64,000 bases of DNA from Hanleya hanleyi (taxonomy: Eukaryota; Mollusca; Polyplacophora; Lepidopleurida; Hanleyidae), in assembly GCA_036873755.1 (NCBI GenBank), contig JAVTVY010019050.1, forward strand, positions 16,791 through 80,790. Direction: 5' to 3'. Below, piece after piece: positions 30,390 to 42,669 of the stretch (within the stretch, counting starts at the first letter, position 1; each line of letters starts with the position of its first letter). The translations under genes were made by a program, and so were the position numbers. The notes beneath the pieces were generated by a model. That model did not search any database, was not told the origin of the DNA, and saw nothing but the letters and a program-made list of their open reading frames with translations.

Positions 30390-32014
30390 ATACTTTTCAC
30401 AGAAATCAAGTAAATCGCTTTTGGTATCCGGTGATATTCAAGGTCAAGGTCACATCGGATGGTTTTGTTTTTACTGTCAAAAGAAAGACCATCGAACGTT
30501 CTTTCTTCAGTTCTAGTATGATGGCTGCCAGTGACCTACTTTTCAAGTAAATGGAAGCCGTATTTTCGACATTCGAATGCATACTGTTCCGATGGTCAAT
30601 GTCATGACCGACATCTGACACTCTAGATCAACTCGGGATGTCACGCGTGTCAACTGACCCAGTCGGCAGACTGATCGCCTCAGCCGTTTGAGTTTCGTTC
30701 ATCAAACTTTGACCTCATATGGGCACGATTCTAGAGACCAAAGGTCAAATTCAAGGTCATATCATCTTAGGACTTGGAACTCTTTATAAATGTTGCAAGA
30801 CTCAACTCTGTAACATCCGCTACTATGAAATGGCAGGTTTCACAAAATAGATAAAGGGACACAACTCCTTTACCCTGTTACGTAACACCCTGAATACCGG
30901 AACTGGAGCTTGGCCATTCATAAAACTTACGAACCGGAAAGTTTCCCACAGATATATTGTATAATGTAGGCTGTAACCCTTCGACACGAAAATCAGCACC
31001 AGATGAGAGAACCCGAAAACTGCTTGTCTGACCTACTTATTTTATTCGCTCATTTTCTTGAGAATAACTTCAAACACTTGCTTCCCAAATGTCAACTTCG
31101 TCTTCCAATCCGTTTGCTCAATATTCGCAAAATAAAATTTAACTTTATTCGCTTATATCGTATTAGGTCAAGTTCAAGGTCAGTTGTCCGAATAATATGC
31201 ATAACTTCAGACGTATATCTAACCGTGTGCCCAATATCTAAGCTCTACAGTAAGGCTTTGGGGACGTTTTGTTGGGGACAAATTTGGATAGCATAATAAT
31301 AAAAATCAGTAAAATAACAATAGGTCTATCCATTGGAAATGGAAAGACCTACTAATAATCAGTGTACATGATTATACAAATCCACCAAATTGCGGATTTG
31401 AGAAAGATCCGGAAGCGGACTTTGAGGAAAATCACGAAGCGGACTATTTAAATAGTTTCTGTAGTCAGTATTTTCACTTTATTATTTATGAAGCCTAAAA
31501 TGTCAACTATCAGTTACTTGGGAAACCTACATAATAAACACAAAGCTACAAAAGTGATGTCTTCTTATTTTACCGATAATAAAAAAAAATCTTGGCTCCT
31601 GGAGTTTAATTTAGCCAAGACCCCCAAAAAGTAGGAATAACTTGGTCCCAGAGTCTCGGCATGATGGTGACTCTGGATCGCCTGATTATATGCAGAAGAA
31701 ATGAACATGTTCAGTCTGCATAAATTACCAATATCATGCAAGTTCAGTCTCCATGTACACAGCAATTCTGTGTTAGTTCAGATGACATTGATCAGTTATG
31801 AGGTTCCGTTATTGTATTAAACAAGTTGAATGATTCCAGGGTAATATTTTAAAATAAAGGAACTAAATCAACACAGTATCAATTGTCACTTTATTAAGAA
31901 AAAAAGTGGCGCCTAAAAAAATAGTTTGGCTCCCAGAAATGTTTGCCTTGGGGGCCAATGGCTCCTTGGCAGTGAGCAAACATTTCAACCCCTGTATGAA
32001 CATCCAAGTTTGCG
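30390..32014. other. No gene; repeat debris with one terminal hairpin
   Basis: No supported gene. AGGTCA/TCAAGGTCA phrases occur at 30437-30450, 30743-30760 and 31167-31182. A near-perfect hairpin at 31321-31351 (TAGGTCTATCCATT..AATGGAAAGACCTA, one mismatch) looks like the edge of another hairpin-ended family. 31.5-31.95 kb holds short frames only. Confidence 0.4.
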
Positions 32015-32672
32015 CCCAGTTATTGGACACTTTTTCGGTGACAAATTTATTTGAAACGAATCAACTTACTATCAAATTGTTTGTTCCACAGTCTTGAGTA
32101 TACCTCCAAGAATAATTAAACATGAATCAGCAATGTAGATCACAATTGAGAGTCGAAGATTCGACCAGCCTGAAATTTTCCAGTTTTGGTGAGTGTCTAT
32201 TATCCTCTGCAGTCAATCAGTGCCATTGCAAGTTTGAGCCATGTGTCATGCTATGATAAACTGGTTGCTCCCCGGAATTGTTCTATTTTTAGATGGAGTG
32301 GTGGCAAGAAATATACATCGTCTGCCAAACCCCAGTTGCCTTGCACACTGAGATTCAGAATGAAGATTCTCTATATTTGTGGGAACATTTTCAGCCAAAT
32401 TTTGTTGAATTTAACCGTACCTGGAATCAGGTATGAAATTGAGAACCTAGAGGAAAATTTCTGATGCATTTTTTTCACCAAAATTTGTAAGAATGTTTCC
32501 GACCCGCACGAGGGATTCGTCACAAATGTCGTGAGTGAACAGAAATTTATCAACATGCCTTTGTAAGTCAACTGCAAAGGTTAATTTGTATTACAGATGT
32601 CATGTAATATTCTCAGAAATAGCCCCACAGCGTCTAAGTGTCCAATAATAGGACCTGTCCAATAACCGGGCA
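32015..32672. mobile_element. Putative short TIR element
   Basis: CCCAGTTATTGGACAC at 32015-32030 is inverted at the other end (TGTCCAATAACCGGGC, about 32656-32671). The same end motif occurs alone at about 3978. No transposase frame is visible. The class is unknown and the assignment rests on the end motif only. Confidence 0.35.
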
Positions 32673-33299
32673 GTCCTGCTTTGTTCACGTGTCATGCAGC
32701 TGAATGAATACACAACTTATCAAGTTATCGAGAGATATATATAATACGTCATTCTCTCCACCTAGTGTATTCACTCGCAAAAAAATTGCAACTGCGGGTA
32801 GAAAACTGTCATAGATAAAGACCGGACACAAACAGGTTTTTTCTCATTTTTAGGCCAATGACCTTTGACCTCGACCTTCATTTTGGTACGCGACACATAA
32901 TCCACCCCTAGGATATTCACTCACAATATATTGGAACTGTAGATGGAAAACTGTCCCAGATCATATAGATCGGACACCAATGGATTTTGGACTGACGGAA
33001 AACCAAATCATCATCATCACATAATACCTCCACCTTTTGGGCGGGTGTATAAAAAGTAACTGTTGTTATCTTAGGTCCATCTTTAGCATACATGCATAAG
33101 TGCAAGAGAAGAAAAGAGAAGTTTCCGGGTACAACAATGAGTCTACACAAATCCATGACTACAAATTCAATATAAAGGCCTGAACATTAGAATCGCACAT
33201 GAAAGACCGACCCACTTGATTTGGAAAGCATGTATTGTCCATGTTGGACACATGTATATGTAAATTGCTGAACACGCATTATTGAAATAGGTATCATTC

Positions 33300-33833
33300 A
33301 CACAGTCACAATCAAAATGTGGCTGAGATGCATCATTCTTTAGATGACGACTTTACAACGAATATTATGGATTAAGAACTACAAGCGTCTAGTTCGTCAT
33401 TCATAATCCAGCCGTCGTCCATTAAAGAATATCCGCGTCCATAATCCAAAGACCTATTCGATATTCCATATAACAGTATTAGTACCAAATTCAAAAGACA
33501 ATCATAGTATACATAAACATAGGCTTGTTTCCTGCAAGAGAGAAGCGGTCAACAGTTTTCAATGATGCCGGCAAGACATCATGATGTTCTGATACTGATC
33601 AGCGATACGGATTTGATATTTTTGGAACATCATGATGTCTTGCCGGCATCATTGAAATCTGTTGACCGCTTCTCTCTTGCAGGAAACAAGCCTCTGTTTA
33701 TGTATACTATGATTGTCTTTTTGAATTTGGTGCTAATACTATATGGAATATGGAATAGGTCTTTGGATTATGGACGCGGATATTCTCTAATGGACGACGG
33801 CTGAATTATGGATGACGGACCAGATGCTTGTAA
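33300..33833 (+). mobile_element. Penelope-like tail with a self-inverted segment (copy 5)
   Basis: 33300-33378 is the plus-oriented tail up to GGATTAAGAA. 33379-33589 is the last ~210 bp of the same tail in reverse, and 33590-33833 resumes the plus orientation at TACTGATCAGCG and runs to the 3' end. The two arms (33380-33589 and about 33624-33833) form a long hairpin with a ~35-bp loop. Confidence 0.85.
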
Positions 33834-33889
33834 TCATGACTTATCTATGTAAATGCATGTACCTGAATAATGTTCTCAACTATTTCCAG

Positions 33890-36800
33890 GGAAATCAGAT
33901 GTATATCGTGACCATTGGAAGAAAATAATCAATGGTAAGTTTGTCGAGACGAAGCCTTATGAAGATGCAAGAGCTGCTATTGAAGAGGAAATGTCTGTCT
34001 TGTTGGTAGGAGGATCGGGTGATGGGAAATCAGCCATTATTCATTATTTAGCAGTTAATCCTACAAACTGTATGTGTGAATACCTTCCTATTGAAGTCAA
34101 CAATCCAACAGACATAAAAAACTATGTCTGTGATCTTAGTAACACAGTACTAAAACTGTTGTTCATAGTTGATGATGTTGTTGGTTGGTCATATCCAATA
34201 ACTTCAGTGGTAGAAGAATGGGTCAAATTGGGCAAAAGCCTGGACAAGTACCTGGTCCCACACAAATTATTGCTGGCAACAAGGCAAACGGTGTGGGATC
34301 AGTGTAAAATTCGCCTTCGAGGAATCCCCATTTTCACTAACACAGTTGAAATCACCTCTGTCAGATTAACAAATGACGACAAAACTAAATTGTTAGAAAA
34401 AGAATTGGGGAGCTCCGGAAAGCTAACAGACGCACAGAAAACACAGATTGTATGTAACAACAACAACATAGCATACACTCAATGCTGTAGACTTATGGGA
34501 GACACTATCAAGAAAGACGAAGGGAAGTCAGGAGCAGAGCTCATCAAATTATTTGAGAAACCGTATACATTCCTTAAAACTGAGCTAGAGGAAATGGAAG
34601 TAGAGGACAAGGTAAAATATGCCACACTTTGTTTGATCATGTTGTGTGATGAGAAACTAAAATGTATAGAACTTACCGGTTCATTGGCGTCGGTCTCACC
34701 TCATGTCAGGGAGAGAATTGATGCTGTTCGTCAAGCGTGTCCTGGCTGCTCAGGTCTATCAACCGGAGATTTCCAAAAAAGTGCTGATCACTTACTTGGT
34801 ACTTTTCTTGAGATGTCACACAAAGCTGGAGTAGATTCTCCGAGATGTGAAGTGTATACATTCACGCACGATTCCATACGTGAAGCTGTAACCATGCTGT
34901 ACGGCGAACATCATTTTCGCCATTGTTTACAATTTTCAACTCCCGATCTCATCGTCAAAATTTCCCGTCCTCACCATTATAAAAAAAAGGAACACGAGTT
35001 TGTTATCCGTGTCCATGGCGATGTAGAAAACAAGAAAGAATTGGTGAAAGTGTTCACGAAGGCGGCCATTGTCGGCAACTGGTCTCTGTATGATGTATTT
35101 CAGAACCCATTTGTCAGTGATAAAAACTTCCAAGAAGTTTGGGTTGAGTATTTGAAGTCCTGTCATCCTGACAAACTGAACGCCTTCATTGAGAGTAAAT
35201 CCTGGACTGGTGAGTGTGTATACCATCTATCTCAGTGGCGTGTTCGCACACTGTTCATGTTTCTCGATGACGATCTCCGTGTTAGGTGTACATGTCTGAC
35301 CGACTCCAGTATTCCTCTGTACCAGGCAGTGTCACGTGATGACATAGACGAGGTCACCAATCTGATGACGTCACTCAAACTAACCGGAAGTCAAATCTTT
35401 TCGATTTTCAACGTCGTTTTTAAACGTGGACATATCAATATGTTAGAGATATTATTACAGGGAATAAACGATCGCCGAACACGTGATAGGACTACAGCCG
35501 AAGGACTGTTGAAAGCATGTGAGTGGGGACGCCGGGAGATATTGGAGTGTCTGTTGTCTCACGGGGCGGATGTAAACTATACAAAATGGGGGCGGACAGG
35601 TCTTCATTGGGCTGCCATGGAGGGACATACAGAGATAGTACCGATACTAGTGGATCAGGGGGTGGATCTAAACATCAAAGAAGATGGGGGGCAGACAGCT
35701 CTTCATTGGGCTGCCTCGAGGGGACATGCAGAGATAGTACAGATACTAGTGGATCATGGGGCGGATATAAACATCAAAGGTCATATGGCGTGCACAGCTC
35801 TTCATTCGGCTGCCTCGTTGGGACATGCAGAGATAGTACAGATACTACTGGATCATGGGGCGGATATAAACATCAAAGGTCATAGGGGGGGCACAGCTCT
35901 TCATCGGGCTGCCTCGGAGGGACATACAGAGATAGTACAGATACTACTGGATCAATGGGCGGATATAAACATCAAAGATGATGAGGGGAACACAGGTCTT
36001 CATTGGGCTGCCAAGTGTGGATGTACAGAGATAGTACAGATACTACTGGATCATGGGGCGGACATAAACATCACAGATGATGATGAGGGGGACTCAGCTC
36101 TTCATTGTGCTCTCATGGAGGGACATACAGAGATAGTACAGATACTACTGGATCATGGGGCAGATATATACATCAAGGACCAGGACGAGCAGACAGGCCT
36201 TCATTGGGCTGTCAAGGAGGGACATACAGGGATAGTACAGATACTACTGGATCATGGGGCGGATATAAACATCAAAGATGATGAGGGGAACACAGGTCTT
36301 CATTGGGCTGCCAAGTGTGGATGTACAGAGATAGTACAGATACTACTGGATCATGGGGCGGACATAAACATCACAGATGATGATGAGGGGGACTCAGCTC
36401 TTCATTGTGCTCTCATGGAGGGACATACAGAGATAGTACAGATACTACTGGATCATGGGGCAGATATATACATCAAGGACCAGGACGAGCAGACAGGCCT
36501 TCATTGGGCTGTCAAGGAGGGACATACAGGGATAGTACAGATACTACTGGATCATGGGGCAGATGTAAATATCAAAGATGATGAGGGGGAAACAGGTCTT
36601 CATTGGGCTGCCATGGAGGGACATACAGAGATAGTACAGATACTACTGGATCATGGGGCGGATATAAACATCAAAGATGATGAGGGGAAGACAGGCCTTC
36701 ATTGTGCTGTCAGGGAGGAACATACAGAGATATTACAGATACTACTTGATCATGGAACGGATATAAACATCAAAGATGATGAGGGGGACACAGGTCTTCA

Positions 36801-37764
36801 TTGGGCTGCCATGGAGGGACATACAGAGATAGTACAGATACTACTGGATGATGGGGCGGATATAAACATCAAAGGTAGTCGGGGGTGCACAGTTCTTTAT
36901 TGGGCTGCCAGGAGGGGACATACAGAGACAGTACAGATACTACTGGATTATGGGACGGATATAAACTTCACAGATGATGAGGGGTACACAGCTCTCCACC
37001 GGGCTGCCATGGACGGACATACAGAGACAGTACAGATACTACTGGATCATGGGACGGATATAAACATCGAAGCTGATGAGGGGGACACAGCTCTTCATTG
37101 TGCTGCCAGGAAGGGACATACAGAGACAGTACAGATACTACTGGATCATGGGGCAGATATAAACATCAAAGATGATGAGGGGCTGACAGTCCTTCATTGG
37201 GCTGCCAGGAAGGGACATACAGAGATAGTACAGATACTACTGGATCATGGGGCGGATATAAACATCAAAGGTAATGGGGGGTGCACAGATCTTCATTGTG
37301 CTGCCTGGTTGGGACATACAGAGATAGTACAGATACTACTGGATCATGGGGCAGATATAAACATCAAAGATAATGGGATGAACACAGCTCTTTATCATGC
37401 TGTCAGGGGGGAACATACAGAGATAGTACAGATACTACTGGATCATGGGGCGGATGCAAACATCAAATATGATGAGGGGGGCACAGCTCTTCATTGGGCT
37501 GTCAGGGAGGGACATACAGAGATAGTACAGATACTACTGGATCATGGGGCGGATATAAACATCAAAGATAATGAGGGGGACACATCTTTTCGTTGTGCTG
37601 CCGAGAAGGGACATACAGAGATAGTACAGATACTACTGGATCATGGAGCGGATATAAACTTCAAAGACAAATACAACCTTACCGCCCTGGATCTCGCTAA
37701 ACAGAAAGGTCACACACAAATCGTGGATATGTTAGCTAAACATGGAGATGATAGGAACACTTAG
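33890..37764 (+). CDS. STAND NTPase with C-terminal ankyrin repeats (3' exon)
   Basis: The open frame (1257 aa from the ATG at 33991) extends upstream without a stop to a 3' splice site, TATTTCCAG at 33881-33889, so the ATG is probably internal and earlier exons are missing from view. Upstream codons read VYRDHWKKII.., the linker that precedes nSTAND3-type NTPases in bivalve HEPN/DZIP3-like, death-domain or TIR proteins. Numbered from the ATG: Walker A GGSGDGKS (7-14), Walker B LLFIVDD (56-62), sensor-like LLLATRQT (93-100), then a helical/winged region with YTFTHDSIREAV near residue 290. From about residue 533 to the end are two degenerate and 22 canonical 33-aa ankyrin repeats (TALHWAA..GHTEIVQILLDHGADINIK). 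It is probably an oligomerising intracellular sensor or scaffold; no effector domain is visible. Confidence 0.85.
35590..37740 (+). repeat. 99-bp coding tandem repeats (ankyrin array)
   Basis: Units share almost identical DNA, e.g. GAGATAGTACAGATACTACT and GATCATGGGGCGGATATAAA, far more uniform than functional constraint on ankyrin repeats requires. Two units carry an extra codon (DDDEG). A block of three units is duplicated exactly, 35957-36261 against 36257-36561. Confidence 0.95.
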
Positions 37765-38241
37765 ATATGGTCGCAGATCAGAATCGGACTGATTAACACA
37801 TCCTGTTGTTGTTGTTGTCCAAAATTAGAAGGGTTCCCGGTTGGTTCGAGGAGAGTAGTTTGTTATGTGTCCTAAATCAAAATGTTCCTTATGTTCTGTA
37901 AAATGGAAGTATACTTCAGTAATTTTCCATGTTCAATATGATAAGCAATATTTTTACCACCTGTCAGCAGAATCTAATATGTAGATGTAACTTGTAATTC
38001 TGTAGTTTTTTTTTGTTTAAAGCATTTGCAGATGTCCTCTACATATAATGAGGATAAAAAACATTAACATAAAGTGTGATTCAGAAATATTTTGTAATGA
38101 TTTAGAACATTCTGAAAACTCTTTACAATTGATCAGAAGATATTTGTGAATCACATCGTTATGTTTGATATCCTCTTGTTTTTGTATATCAGGAAAAAAT
38201 CCAGAATCACATCAAGATAGAGTTTTCAGACTTTGAAAACT
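37765..38241. other. 3' untranslated region of the NTPase gene, probable
   Basis: AT-rich, no frame. No canonical AATAAA was found before the MITE at 38246, so the transcript end is not located. Confidence 0.35.
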
Positions 38242-38245
38242 TTAA

Positions 38246-38822
38246 TCCTACCTGGCCTGAGCTTTTTGGGACCTGTCCAGGCCTGGGGGGGCCGAAATGG
38301 CCCCCCCTAATTATTTTTCCTACCCCTTCAGCTAGGGGGCTGAAACTTATTACACTATACCCTTGGGTCAAGCTCTACCAGAAAATGTAAAACAATCCAA
38401 GATGGCCGCTTTGATGACGTCACAGTGACGCCATTTTGAAAAACGGCATTTTTTGGTCGATTTTTCGGTCAGATTTTTCGAATTTTTTATTTTTGCAATT
38501 TCTCCACAAAAACTGCAGGAAAAATTAGCAAATATTAATGTGATATGAAATAAAATAGTTTTTGCCCACTTTTCGTTGCGGAAAAGCAGAAATTTTGAAG
38601 AAATATGACCAAAACATCCCTTTTCTGGTACACCACGTGGCCGCCATCTTGAATTTACCCATGATCCTCTGGTCGGGGGTTATGAAAATAGGCTCAAAAT
38701 GACCCCAATAAGACAAGCGATAAAGTCACGGAGTTTCAGCTCTCCATTTTTTGCCGTTCCGGAGATTGTGCAGAAAGTTTGGTAGGGGGGCCATAATGGC
38801 CCCCCCCCCAGGCCAGGTAGGG
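38246..38822. mobile_element. piggyBac-type MITE (TTAA-flanked)
   Basis: TTAA at 38242-38245 and 38823-38826 flank inverted ends TCCTACCTGGCC and (read inward) CCCTACCTGGCC. Inside each end is a second palindrome of the type GGGGGGCC(GA/AT)AATGGCCCCCC (about 38286-38307 and 38785-38808). TTAA target duplication plus CCCT-type ends is the piggyBac pattern. The length is 577 bp with no transposase, so it is non-autonomous. A minus-strand frame of 63 aa within it is not credible. Confidence 0.75.
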
Positions 38823-38826
38823 TTAA

Positions 38827-39930
38827 ATATTGCTTTAAGATAAATATAATTCACGATTCATATTTTGCATGGAAAAAGTCGTAAACATGTACCTCCATCC
38901 TAAAGGAACGTTTTGATATATGATACAGAATCAAATATACCGTACTGCTGTAGATATCCAGATTATCATATTTGACAATGTCGAACACAGACTGTAATAC
39001 TCTAGCAGGAAACGCACACACAATCCGCAGTATTATTATAGCAGGAATATAACATCCACCTGAAGATACCATCTTTCCTATCCTATGGATAACCCATCTC
39101 CATTGTTATCTTGTCTCACAAAATTACACAGAATTATAGACTTAACAGGATCTCATGGGAACAGATTCCATCCGAATGAACTCCGGGAACAATATCACAT
39201 GTAAATTGAGTTGTTGGATCGTTGTTCCTCGTCTAGTTTGTTTTCATCGACAGTCAGCTAACATTATCTCCATCAGTTTGTCCTCTCCGCTTGGATTTTC
39301 GATTTAGCTTCCACTGTTTCACTTCAAGCACAGGGGTAGATCTTTAAATATAAAGCAATAAAATGTGTTAACAAGAAATTCTGAATGGTGCACTAATCAA
39401 TAATATATATTTGAATTGAGAAATTTTATGTAAATTCCCTTCATTTGAAAATCAATTTAACTTATAAATCTTTTGGTAGACCTGTTCAAGTGCCTTTCAG
39501 AGCATTAGATCCCAGCATGTCTCTAAATCCCTGGTAAAATCATAGTAAAATATACAAATTACAATAGGATTTGAATTATAGAGAAAATGGGAAACTTTTA
39601 AAATATCGCATAGGAATTATTCGAACCATCTAATTCTATTCTCAGACCAGTGAAATTCTGTAGTACACTTTGTGTATTGTTATTCTGAAATTTCAAGGAA
39701 ATCTATTCAGAATCGAAGAAAATCTCTAATGCCTCAGATTTTTATGGCAAGCCGCTTCGATGTTCGATTATTTTAAAAAGAGCGGTCTTCTGATGTGGAG
39801 AAGAGGTATAAGAAAAAAATAACAAATAGCCTTCTCGACTTTCTACATCATTATATTCTGACTGCAGTTTCGAACTTTACGTTCTATTTCAAGGAATGGA
39901 TATATATGGTCTGGTTTGGGATTTATTTTT
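38827..39930. other. No gene recognised
   Basis: AT-rich sequence; short frames only. No similarity to other parts of the window noticed. Confidence 0.35.
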
Positions 39931-39933
39931 TTT

Positions 39934-42660
39934 AGCCCACCATCACCAGATGGTGGGCTGTTCAAATCGCTTTTCGTCCGTGGTCCGTCGTCCGTCAGTC
40001 CGTCCGTAAACAATTCTTGTTATCGCGATTTCTCAGGAACTACTTTATGGATCTTTCTCAAATTTGGTACAAAGGTTCCCCTTGGGGTCTAGTTGTGCAA
40101 GATACCTTTTCTGGTCCCATTCGAAAATCCAATATGGCCACCAGGCAGCAATCTTGGATTTCCCCATGAAACCTTGTTATTGTGATTTCTCAGGAACTAC
40201 TGCATGGATCTCTCTCAAATTTGGTACACAGGTTTCCCTTGGGGTCTAGTTGTGCAAGATAACTTTTTTGGTCCGATTCGAAAATCCATTATGGCTACCA
40301 GGCAGCCATCTTGGATTTCCCCATGAAACCTTGTTATCGCGATTTCTCAGGAAATACTGGATGGATCTTTCTCAAATTTGGTACACAGGTTCCCCTTGGG
40401 GTCTAATTGTGCAAGATTCCTTTTTTGGTCCGATTCGAAAATTCAATATTGCCACCAGGCAGCCATCTTGGATTTCCCCATGAAACCTTGTTATCGCGAT
40501 TTCTCAGGAACTACTGCATGGATCTTTCTCAAGTTTGGTACACAGGTTCCCCTTGGGGTCTAGTTGTGCAAGATACCTTTTCTGGTCCGATTCGAAAATC
40601 CAATATGGCCACCAGGCAGCAATCTTGGATTTCCCCATGAAACCTTGTTATTGTGATTTCTCAGGAACTACTGCATGGATCTCTCTCAAATTTGGTACAC
40701 AGGTTTCCCTTGGGGTCTAGTTGTGCAAGATAACTTTTTTGGTCCGATTCGAAAATCCATTATGGCTACCAGGCAGCCATCTTGGATTTCCCCATGAAAC
40801 TTTGTTATCGCGATTTCTCAGGAAATACTGGATGGATCTTTCTCAAATTTGGTACACAGGTTCCCCTTGGGGTCTAATTGTACAAGATACCTTTTCTGGT
40901 CCGATTCGCAAATCCAATATGGCCACCAGGCAGCCATCTTGGATTTCCCAATGAAACCTTGTTATCGCGATTTCTCAAGAACTACTGCATGGATCTTTCT
41001 CAAAGTTGGTAAACAGGTTCCCCTTGGGGTCTAGTTGTGCAAGATACCTTTTTGGTCCAATTCGAAAAACCAATATGGCCACCAGGCAGCCATCTTGGAT
41101 TTCCCCATGAAACCTTATCGCGATTTCTCAGGAACTACTGCATGGATCTTTCTCAAGTTTGGTACACAGGTTCCCCTTGGGGTCTAGTTGTACAAGATAC
41201 CTTTTCTGGTCCGATTCGAAAATCCAATATGGCCACCAGGCAGCCATCTTGGATTTCCCCATGAAACTTTATCGTCATTTCTCAGGAAGTACTGCATGGA
41301 TCTTTCTCATATTTGGTACAGGTTCCCCTTAGGGTCTAGTTGTGCAAGATTCCTTTTTCAGTCCGAATAGAAAATCCAATATGGCCACAAGGCAGCCACC
41401 TTGGATTTACCCATGAAATCTTATCGTGATTTCTCAGAAACTACTGCATGAATCTTTCTCAAATTTGGTACACAGGTTCCCCTTGGGGTCTAGTTGTGCA
41501 AGATACCTTTTTTGGTCCGATTCAAAAATCCAATACGGCCACCAGGCAGCCATATTGGATTTCCCTATGAAACTTTATCGGCATTTCTCAGGAAGTACTG
41601 CATGGATCTTTCTCAAATTTGGTACACAGGTTCCTCTTGGGGTCTACTTGTGCAAGATACCTTTCCTGGCCCGATTCGAAAATCCAATATGGCCAACAGG
41701 CGACCATCTTGGATTTCCCCATGAAAATTTATCGTCATTTCTCAGGAACTACTGCATGGATCTTTCTCAAATTTGGTACACAGGTTCCCCTTAGGGTCTA
41801 GTTGTGCAAGATACCTTTTCTGGTTCGATTCGAAAGTCCAATATGGCCATAAGGCGGCCATCTTGGATTTCCCCATGAAACCTTGTTATCGCGATTTCTC
41901 CGGAACTACTGCATGGATCTTTGTCACATTTGGTACACAGGTTCCCCTTGTGGTCTACTTGTGCAAGATGCCTTTCCTGGTCCGATTTCAAAATCCAATA
42001 TGGCCACCACGGGGCCAGCTTGGATTTCCCCATGAAACTTCGTTATTGCGATTTCTCAGGAACTACCACATGGATCCTTCTCAAATTTGGTACACTGGTT
42101 CCCCTTGGTGTCTAGTTGTGCAAGATCCCTTTTCTGGTCCGATTCGAAAATCCAGTATGGCCACCAGGCGCCATCTTGGATTTCCCCATGAAACTTTATC
42201 GTGATTTCTCCAGAAGTACTGCGTGGATCTTTCTCAAATTTGGTACACAGGTTACCCTTTGGGGACTAGTTGTGCAAGATGCCATTTTCGGTCCGATTCG
42301 AAATGTCTTATGCCCACCAGGTGACCATTATGGATTTCCCCATGAAATTTTGTTATCGTGATTTCTCAGGAAGTACTGCATGGATATTTCTCTAATTTGG
42401 TACACAGGTTCCCCTTGTGGTCCAGTTGCGCAAGATACCTTTTTTGGTCCGATTCGAAAATCCAATATGGCCACCAGGTGGCCAACTTGAATTTCCCCTT
42501 TAAACATTGTTATCGTGAATTCTCAGGAAATACTTCATGGATCTTTCTGAAATTTGGTTCACAGGTCCCACATGGGGCCTAGTTGTGCAAGATAACTTTT
42601 TTAATACGGTATTTCAGAGTTGTGACCTTGCATCACAAGAGTAGGCGGATCAACCGGTGG
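39934..42660 (-). mobile_element. Hairpin-ended 157-bp tandem-repeat element
   Basis: A perfect hairpin AGCCCACCATC..GATGGTGGGCT (39934-39959) is followed by a GTCC/GTCCGT microsatellite (39977-40009) and about 16 copies of a 157-bp unit (GAACTACTGCATGGATCTTT.., CCATCTTGGATTTCCCCATG). GGTGGGC at 42657-42663, past the last unit, may be the inverted partner of the GCCCACC start. The plan is the same as in the pearl/HINE-like copies, but the sequence is unrelated. Short frames in the array (61-143 aa) are read through repeated units and are not genes. Confidence 0.6.
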
Positions 42661-42669
42661 GCATATTCT

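Noticed and set aside
29769..30550. A host gene with a 146-aa membrane-like frame at 30110-30550
   Set aside because: The first part is the Penelope 3' tail; the frame merely reads on into flanking DNA.
35523..35885. A 120-aa Gly/Ser-rich frame
   Set aside because: Out-of-phase shadow of the ankyrin repeats.
40064..42582. Run of 61-143 aa frames as a repeat protein gene
   Set aside because: Each frame is a read through a 157-bp tandem unit in shifting phase; stop codons recur once or twice per unit.
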